From the NCBI GenBank assembly GCA_938002995.1, contig CALKZN010000012.1, positions 1-52,222 on the forward strand: DNA of 52,222 nucleotides. The letters run 5' to 3'. The DNA is from an uncultured Arenicellaceae bacterium (lineage in GTDB: Bacteria; Pseudomonadota; Gammaproteobacteria; Arenicellales; Arenicellaceae). The notes below the pieces were generated by a model. It made no database searches. It was not told where the DNA came from and worked only from the letters and a program-made list of their open reading frames with translations. Shown piece by piece: positions 45,140 to 52,222 of this stretch (position 1 is its first letter; every line of letters begins with the position of its first letter). The position numbers were made by a program, and so were the translations under genes.

Positions 45140-46843
45140 CTAATTTTTGACTATTGCTTTATTAATCGTCCACTGCTGAGCAATTGATAAAACATTATTT
45201 ACCACCCAATAAAGCACTAAGCCTGAAGGAAAAGTGACGAATAAGAATGTCATTGCTATCGGCATGATCATCATGATTTTTTGTTGCATCGGTTCCATTG
45301 GAGTAGGGTTGAGCCTGAACTGCAACATCATTGATGCACCCATTAATATCGGCAAGATATAGTAAGGGTCTTTTGAAGATAAATCCTGCATCCATAAAGC
45401 AAACGGTGCATGACGCATTTCAACACTTTCAAGAAGAACATAATACAACGCAATAAATACGGGAACTTGTATCAATATGGGTATGCAACCTCCTGCGGGG
45501 TTGACCTTTTCCTGTTTATAAAGCTTCATCATTTCTTGTTGAAGAGCAGCTTTATCATCCGAAAATCGTTCCTTTAATGTTTCCATACGCGGCTGTAGTT
45601 TTTTCATACGTGCCATGCTTTTATAACTTGCAGCAGACAACGGGAAAAACAACAACTTAATAAGTATTGTCAAAAGGATAATTGACCAACCCCAGTTTTG
45701 TACTACTGAATGGATAGTTTTCAAAATCCAAAATAAAGGGTCTGATATCACTGTCAACCAGCCATAGTCAACGGTTAAAGCTAAACCTTCAACATTGCTT
45801 TCCTTTTGAATAATTTTAAGGCGCTTTTGTTCTTTAGGGCCAATAAAAGCGCTGGTATGAACTGAACCACTTTGTCCTGCCTGCACAGTTAGCGGGCTTA
45901 ATGATTTAAAGCCCATAATATATTCAGGTCTAGCAGGGTTATTTTTATAGGTACTATAAAAATTATATTTTGCAGGGTTTTCATTGCTACTCTGTGGCAT
46001 CCATACACCCACAAAATAGTGCTGAAGCATACCAATCCAACCGTTATCCGTATTTACGTTTAAGTTTTCTTCTGAGATATCATCAAAAGAAACTTTGTTG
46101 TATTTATCTTCCGGCGTATATTGCACACCACCCATAAAGCTTGGAAGTTGGATCAATGACCCTTTTTGAGCATCACGAGGCTGCGTACGTTTGAACTGTC
46201 CATACATAAAACCTTGCCATTGCTTAGCCGAACTATTATTGACTGCAAAATTCACATCGATAACATAACTATCACGCTTGAAAATAAACGTTTTTGTAAA
46301 AACTAAACCTTCAGGAGAAGTCCATGATAGAGGAATTTTTAGTTCGTTTTGGCCATCTTCAAGAACATAATTAGTTTTCTGATAAGAATAGGCAGATGTG
46401 TGATTAGGATAACCGCCATTATTACCAATTAGTCCTGATTGAGAAACGAATACTTCTGCAGCAGTATTTTTTAATAATGCAAAGCCTATATCTGGTGTTT
46501 CTGCTTTATCCGCTTCCTTTTTAAGCGTTAGGTTTTCAATACCTCCACCTTGAGTATTAATAACTGCAGTAGCTAGGTCTGTTTCAATAGTAATAAACTG
46601 AGCTCCAGAAGAACTATTACCATTTATTGCCGGTGACTGTTCTGGTAAAGCATTTGGCACACTATCTACAGATGGTGTTACAGGTGTACCAGGGACAGAT
46701 GCATCAATGGCTAAATTATTTTGAGAACTGTTTTGGGTGATCTCCGGGTTTAATTTTTCTTCTTGAAAATTTTGCCAGTTGTTCCACAAAATAAAACTCA
46801 TAGCCAAGATTCCTGCTATGAGTAATTGTTGTTTAATATCCAT
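45140..46843 (-). CDS. yidC: Membrane protein insertase YidC
   Basis: MDIKQQLLIAGILAMSFILWNNW, large periplasmic domain, GWSIILLTILIKLLFFPLSAASYKSMARMKKLQPRM, NPAGGCIPILIQVPVFIALYYVLLESVEMRHAPF. Confidence 0.97.
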   Translation of the reverse strand: MDIKQQLLIAGILAMSFILWNNWQNFQEEKLNPEITQNSSQNNLAIDASVPGTPVTPSVDSVPNALPEQSPAINGNSSSGAQFITIETDLATAVINTQGGGIENLTLKKEADKAETPDIGFALLKNTAAEVFVSQSGLIGNNGGYPNHTSAYSYQKTNYVLEDGQNELKIPLSWTSPEGLVFTKTFIFKRDSYVIDVNFAVNNSSAKQWQGFMYGQFKRTQPRDAQKGSLIQLPSFMGGVQYTPEDKYNKVSFDDISEENLNVNTDNGWIGMLQHYFVGVWMPQSSNENPAKYNFYSTYKNNPARPEYIMGFKSLSPLTVQAGQSGSVHTSAFIGPKEQKRLKIIQKESNVEGLALTVDYGWLTVISDPLFWILKTIHSVVQNWGWSIILLTILIKLLFFPLSAASYKSMARMKKLQPRMETLKERFSDDKAALQQEMMKLYKQEKVNPAGGCIPILIQVPVFIALYYVLLESVEMRHAPFALWMQDLSSKDPYYILPILMGASMMLQFRLNPTPMEPMQQKIMMIMPIAMTFLFVTFPSGLVLYWVVNNVLSIAQQWTINKAIVKN

Positions 46844-46887
46844 TTTGGATGACTCTTAATTATTTAATTAATGGTTTAAGAAAAAGT

Positions 46888-47145
46888 TCATTTACAAACT
46901 TTTTTCACGGCTGGAGGAACAGGGTCTTCGCCAGAACCTCCCCAAGGGTGACACTTTACAATGCGAATCATACTTAGGTAGCTGCCTTTTACAATACCGT
47001 GTTGAATAATTGCTTGCTCTGCATAATAGGAACAGCTGGGATTAAACCGACATGCGCGGCCAAGCCATGGGCTGATTAAATAGCGATACATTGAAATCAG
47101 CCATAATACTGGTTTAATCACAATTTTTTTTGGACTTTGCGCCAT
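46888..47145 (-). CDS. yidD: Membrane protein insertion efficiency factor YidD
   Basis: YRYLISPWLGRACRFNPSCSYYAEQAI...VKCHPWGGSGEDPVP. Confidence 0.96.
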   Translation of the reverse strand: MAQSPKKIVIKPVLWLISMYRYLISPWLGRACRFNPSCSYYAEQAIIQHGIVKGSYLSMIRIVKCHPWGGSGEDPVPPAVKKVCK

Positions 47146-47471
47146 ATATCTTCAAGTGATTGCTGTATTTCAATAGTTGATTTCATTTTGATGCTAGGTT
47201 TTGCTGTCAAAATCATATCAACTGCTTGTTTATTTTGTTTATTTTTTCGAAACCATTCACGAAATTGTCGTTTAATTCGGTTTCTATCAACAGCTCTTTT
47301 TGATACCTTTTTTGATACCGTGATACCAAGCCTAGAGTTGGGGTTGCTTTTAGGTATGAAATTGATCGCAATTTCCCTATTTGCTACCCACTGACCATCT
47401 TTGTAGACAACTAGAAATTCGCTTGGTTTAAGCAAACGAGAAGATTTTGAAAATGTTTGATCTTTGATCAA
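47118..47471 (-). CDS. rnpA: Ribonuclease P protein component
   Basis: NSRLGITVSKKVSKRAVDRNRIKRQFREWFR. Confidence 0.96.
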   Translation of the reverse strand: MIKDQTFSKSSRLLKPSEFLVVYKDGQWVANREIAINFIPKSNPNSRLGITVSKKVSKRAVDRNRIKRQFREWFRKNKQNKQAVDMILTAKPSIKMKSTIEIQQSLEDIWRKVQKKL

Positions 47472-47594
47472 AACGGCGGTTTATTGTTTAATTCCCATCC
47501 ATGGAGTCTACTCATATACAGTATAAGACTTATACAATATAGTTTTTACGGTGTATCACTCCCAAATATGTGTAATACACCCTATGTATTTAAA

Positions 47595-47729
47595 CTAAAC
47601 AGCTAATTTAGCGCGGCCTTTTGCACGACGTGCATTTAAGATAGCACGGCCACTTTTTGTCGCCATTCTGGCACGAAAGCCATGTGTACGATTACGTTTT
47701 AAAGTACTAGGTTGGAAAGTACGTTTCAT
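47595..47729 (-). CDS. rpmH: 50S ribosomal protein L34 (absent from the ORF track because it is short)
   Basis: 44 aa [44 protein letters not shown] read from the minus strand. Confidence 0.97.
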   Translation of the reverse strand: MKRTFQPSTLKRNRTHGFRARMATKSGRAILNARRAKGRAKLAV

Positions 47730-48002
47730 AATTTCACCAATAAATTTTTTAAGTCATTTAAGCCTTGAAAATAAAAATTTCTCTTACAATTAGGGAAGCT
47801 TTTTCAAGGGGATGCAAAGGTACGTTTTTTAATGATGTTAGTCAACGTAAAAATATAAAAAAATCGCATAAATACACTCGTTTTTCACTATTTCTAACTG
47901 TTATTGGAATGAAAACAGGGTTATATTTATCGGCCGCCTTGATTTAGGTAAAAACAAGGTAAAAAAGCTTTATTAATCTATTTTTTACTGAGTATACGTA
48001 GT

Positions 48003-49349
48003 GTGAGCAAACAAGAAGGAATTAATCAACAATTGTGGAGTAATTGCCTTGAGCGTATTCAAGCTGAAGTCACTGAAAGCGATTTTAATACATGGATTCG
48101 TCCTTTAGAAGCTGAGCTCAATGAATCAACTTTAACCATATATTCACCTAATCAATTTGTTGCTGACTGGCTTAAAGCAAACCTTGCCAAGCAATTATTA
48201 GATGCTTTGCAACACTTCTTAGGCAACAATTACGATATCAATATCGTCATCGGTGATAATGGTATAGAAGAAGAAGTAACAAAATCCTCTTTTATTAATG
48301 AAGATTATGACGCTGTAAAAATTGCTGAAAAAAACAAACTGAATTTAAATTTTACCTTCGATTCTCATATCGAAGGTAAATCAAATCAAATAGCCCGCGC
48401 CGCAACCAATCAAGTGGGAGAAAACCCAGGTAAAGCATATAATCCTTTATTTATTTATGGTGGTGTTGGCTTAGGTAAAACTCACTTAATGCATGCTGCT
48501 GGCAATTTAATTTGTTCTAATAAGCCTAGAGCAAGGGTTGCCTACATCCATTCTGAAAGGTTTGTTTCGGATATGGTGAAAGCAATTCAATCGAATAAAA
48601 TGGATGATTTTAAATCATACTATCGTTCATTAGACGCATTACTCATTGATGATATTCAATTCTTTGCAGGTAAAGATCAATCTCAAGAAGAGTTTTTTCA
48701 TACCTTTAATAATTTGCTAGAAAGTGGCAGCCAAATCATCATTACCAGCGACAAGTTTCCTAAAGAAATCAATAACTTACAAGAAAGAATTATTTCACGT
48801 TTTGAAAGTGGATTACTGGTACGAATCGATCCACCTGAACTTGAAACACGTGTAGCTATATTGCAACAAAAGGCAGCATCTAAAAATATTGAATTAGCCG
48901 ATGATGTCGCATTCTTAGTTGCCAAAAAAATTCGGGCAAATGTACGCGAATTAGAAGGAGCTCTTCATCGTTTGATCGCTTCGGCAAATTTCACCAAGCG
49001 AGAAATTGATATCGACTTAGCAAAAGAAACATTGCAAGACTTAACTCAATTTCAAAGCAGGCAAGTTACTATTGAAAATATTCAAAAAACTGTCGCTCAT
49101 TATTATCAAATGCGTGTTGTTGATTTAAACTCTAAAAAAAGGAGTAGGCAAATTGCCAGGCCTAGACAAATTGCTATGGCCTTAGCAAAAGAGCTAACTG
49201 AATTAAGTCTTCCTGATATAGGCGATGCTTTTGGCGGAAGAGACCATACAACCGTTTTATATGCTTGTCGTAAAGTAGAAGAATTAATCCAAAGTGATGA
49301 ACGTTTGAGTGAAGATTACGATAAATTACAAAAGACACTGACAGTTTGA
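48003..49349 (+). CDS. dnaA: Chromosomal replication initiator DnaA (GTG start)
   Basis: NPLFIYGGVGLGKTHLMHAAGN, LLIDDIQFFAGKDQSQEEFFHTFN, GGRDHTTVLYACRKVEEL. Confidence 0.98.
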   Translation: MSKQEGINQQLWSNCLERIQAEVTESDFNTWIRPLEAELNESTLTIYSPNQFVADWLKANLAKQLLDALQHFLGNNYDINIVIGDNGIEEEVTKSSFINEDYDAVKIAEKNKLNLNFTFDSHIEGKSNQIARAATNQVGENPGKAYNPLFIYGGVGLGKTHLMHAAGNLICSNKPRARVAYIHSERFVSDMVKAIQSNKMDDFKSYYRSLDALLIDDIQFFAGKDQSQEEFFHTFNNLLESGSQIIITSDKFPKEINNLQERIISRFESGLLVRIDPPELETRVAILQQKAASKNIELADDVAFLVAKKIRANVRELEGALHRLIASANFTKREIDIDLAKETLQDLTQFQSRQVTIENIQKTVAHYYQMRVVDLNSKKRSRQIARPRQIAMALAKELTELSLPDIGDAFGGRDHTTVLYACRKVEELIQSDERLSEDYDKLQKTLTV

Positions 49350-49543
49350 ATAAATTGTGGAAATAAACTGAACAAGTTGTGGATAACATGGTATAAAAAA
49401 TTATGCACAAGTTATTCATAACTATTCAATAATTATCCACAGTTTTTAATAGAATTAAAATCAAATAAGTAATTGATAAATATAATTATTTTAGGGTTAA
49501 TCCACTTATACACCTTGTTAATAACAACAACTAAAATAACAAA
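49350..49543. other. Putative oriC (dnaA-dnaN intergenic region) with DnaA boxes and AT-rich stretch
   Basis: TGTGGATAA (49378-49386, minus orientation), TTATGCACA (49401-49409), TTATCCACA (49433-49441), then AT-rich 49442-49495; gene orientation diverges nearby. Confidence 0.75.
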
Positions 49544-50647
49544 ATGAATATTCAAATAAGTAAAGAAGCATTATTACCCGCATTAACCCATGTATGCGGA
49601 ATCGTAGAAAAAAGACAAACGTTACCAATATTAGGTAATGTATATATCAAAACAAATAATAATCAATTAACTCTAATAGGATCTGATTTAGAAACAGAAA
49701 TCACAACAACATTAGAAAATATTATTGCAGTTGATGGAGAAACAACTGTATCAGCAAGAAAGTTATTTGATATTTGTAGATCTTTAAAAGATGAATCTAT
49801 GATTTCTATCTCTCTTGAAGCTAATAAAATGTTATTAACTTCAGGAAGAAGTCGTTTCAGTTTACAAACTCTATCTGCAAGTGAATATCCATTATTAGAT
49901 ACTTCAGAAAATGAATTTGATTTTTCTGTTACGCAAGCTGAGTTTTCTTCTTTATTAGGTTCTACAGCTTATGCTATGGCTCAACAGGATGTTCGATATT
50001 TTCTAAATGGTTTATTGCTAGAAGTCGGTAATGGTTTAATTATAGCTGTATCAACTGATGGACATCGCTTAGCAAAAAATAAAATTTCTCATCCAAGCCT
50101 TTCAGGTGAAATTAAACAATCAATAATTCCAAGAAAAGCTGTACAAGAAATATCTAAATTTTTAAATACTGATAGTGATGAAAATGTTCATATTGGTTTA
50201 AACAGTTCTCATATTTCTATTAAAGCAAATAATTATCAATTTATATCTAAGCTAATAGATGGACGATATCCAGAATATGAAAAAGTTATTCCAAAAAATT
50301 TAGATAAAAATATTGTTTTAGATAAAATAATGTTTAGTGAAATATTATCTAGGACTGCAATTCTTAGTAATGAAAAGTTTAGAGGTATTTCAATAAAGTT
50401 TGAATCAGGATCTTTAATAGTGACTTCTCGTAACCCTGATCATGAAGAAGCTAGTGATGAAATGACCATAGATTATCAAGGAGAGACTGTTGAAATTGGT
50501 TTTAATGTGAACTATCTACTGGATGCAGTTCGTGGCTGTCATTCTGAAACAGTTCAATTTGAATTTAAAGACTCTTCTTCAAGTGGAATTATAAGAGAAT
50601 CTAAAGAGAGTGATAAAATTGCATTGATTATGCCTATGCGCATTTAA
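49544..50647 (+). CDS. dnaN: DNA polymerase III beta subunit (sliding clamp)
   Basis: 367 aa; LPILGNVYIKTNNNQLTLIGSDLETEI, VSTDGHRLAK, C-terminal ALIMPMRI. Confidence 0.97.
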   Translation: MNIQISKEALLPALTHVCGIVEKRQTLPILGNVYIKTNNNQLTLIGSDLETEITTTLENIIAVDGETTVSARKLFDICRSLKDESMISISLEANKMLLTSGRSRFSLQTLSASEYPLLDTSENEFDFSVTQAEFSSLLGSTAYAMAQQDVRYFLNGLLLEVGNGLIIAVSTDGHRLAKNKISHPSLSGEIKQSIIPRKAVQEISKFLNTDSDENVHIGLNSSHISIKANNYQFISKLIDGRYPEYEKVIPKNLDKNIVLDKIMFSEILSRTAILSNEKFRGISIKFESGSLIVTSRNPDHEEASDEMTIDYQGETVEIGFNVNYLLDAVRGCHSETVQFEFKDSSSSGIIRESKESDKIALIMPMRI

Positions 50648-50648
50648 A

Positions 50649-50664
50649 TGTTTCACGTGAAACA
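50649..50664. promoter_or_regulatory. parS site 1
   Basis: TGTTTCACGTGAAACA, within the perfect 24-bp palindrome TAAATGTTTCACGTGAAACATTTA (50645-50668). Confidence 0.93.
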
Positions 50665-50690
50665 TTTACTACTTGTCTTTAAATAATTAC

Positions 50691-50726
50691 AAAGCTGTTG
50701 CCTATAAAAAAGGCAACAGCTTTTTT
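50691..50726 (+). terminator. Intrinsic terminator after dnaN
   Basis: AAAGCTGTTGCC-tataaaaaa-GGCAACAGCTTTTTT. Confidence 0.88.
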
Positions 50727-50752
50727 ATATTAAGGCTTGCTAAATTGAATAA

Positions 50753-50768
50753 TGTTTCACGTGAAACA
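50753..50768. promoter_or_regulatory. parS site 2
   Basis: TGTTTCACGTGAAACA, within the 20-bp palindrome AATGTTTCACGTGAAACATT (50751-50770). Confidence 0.93.
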
Positions 50769-50837
50769 TTGTATCTATTACATTGCAGCTATTGAAAAAA
50801 TCAATGTTCGTAAGCTATTTTTGATAGAATAGGGTAG

Positions 50838-52222
<1,385 letters not shown>

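Overview
This is an AT-rich gammaproteobacterial chromosome segment around the replication origin. It is mostly housekeeping genes and I see no prophage, CRISPR array, rRNA or tRNA. Left to right: engB; a short structured inverted repeat; an M14-type lipoprotein; an L,D-transpeptidase and a TPR protein that share a C-terminal domain; polA; two paralogous coiled-coil/HhH proteins; zapE, gamma-CA, mscS, nhaA, a HAD nucleotidase, cysQ, dapF, DUF484, xerC, ppa, hppA (K+-dependent motif), deaD, ubiC, an M48 peptidase plus lemA, an AlgJ/AlgI-like O-acetylation pair; the atp operon (atpIBEFHAGDC); parB-parA, a small HDHPW protein, rsmG, mnmG; a porin and a decayed porin remnant; a lipoprotein; mnmE-yidC-yidD-rnpA-rpmH; then dnaA-oriC-dnaN-(two parS sites, no recF)-gyrB (truncated at the window edge). 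The most noteworthy observations are: (1) an in-frame UGA splitting otherwise well conserved atpD; (2) absence of recF between dnaN and gyrB, with two identical parS palindromes in that gap; (3) a structured palindromic element abutting the atpD stop codon; (4) a 76-nt hairpin with 13-bp arms 3' of engB; (5) a frameshifted porin C-terminal fossil; (6) the L,D-transpeptidase/TPR pair sharing a C-terminal domain. All calls come from reading the sequence; no database searches were run.
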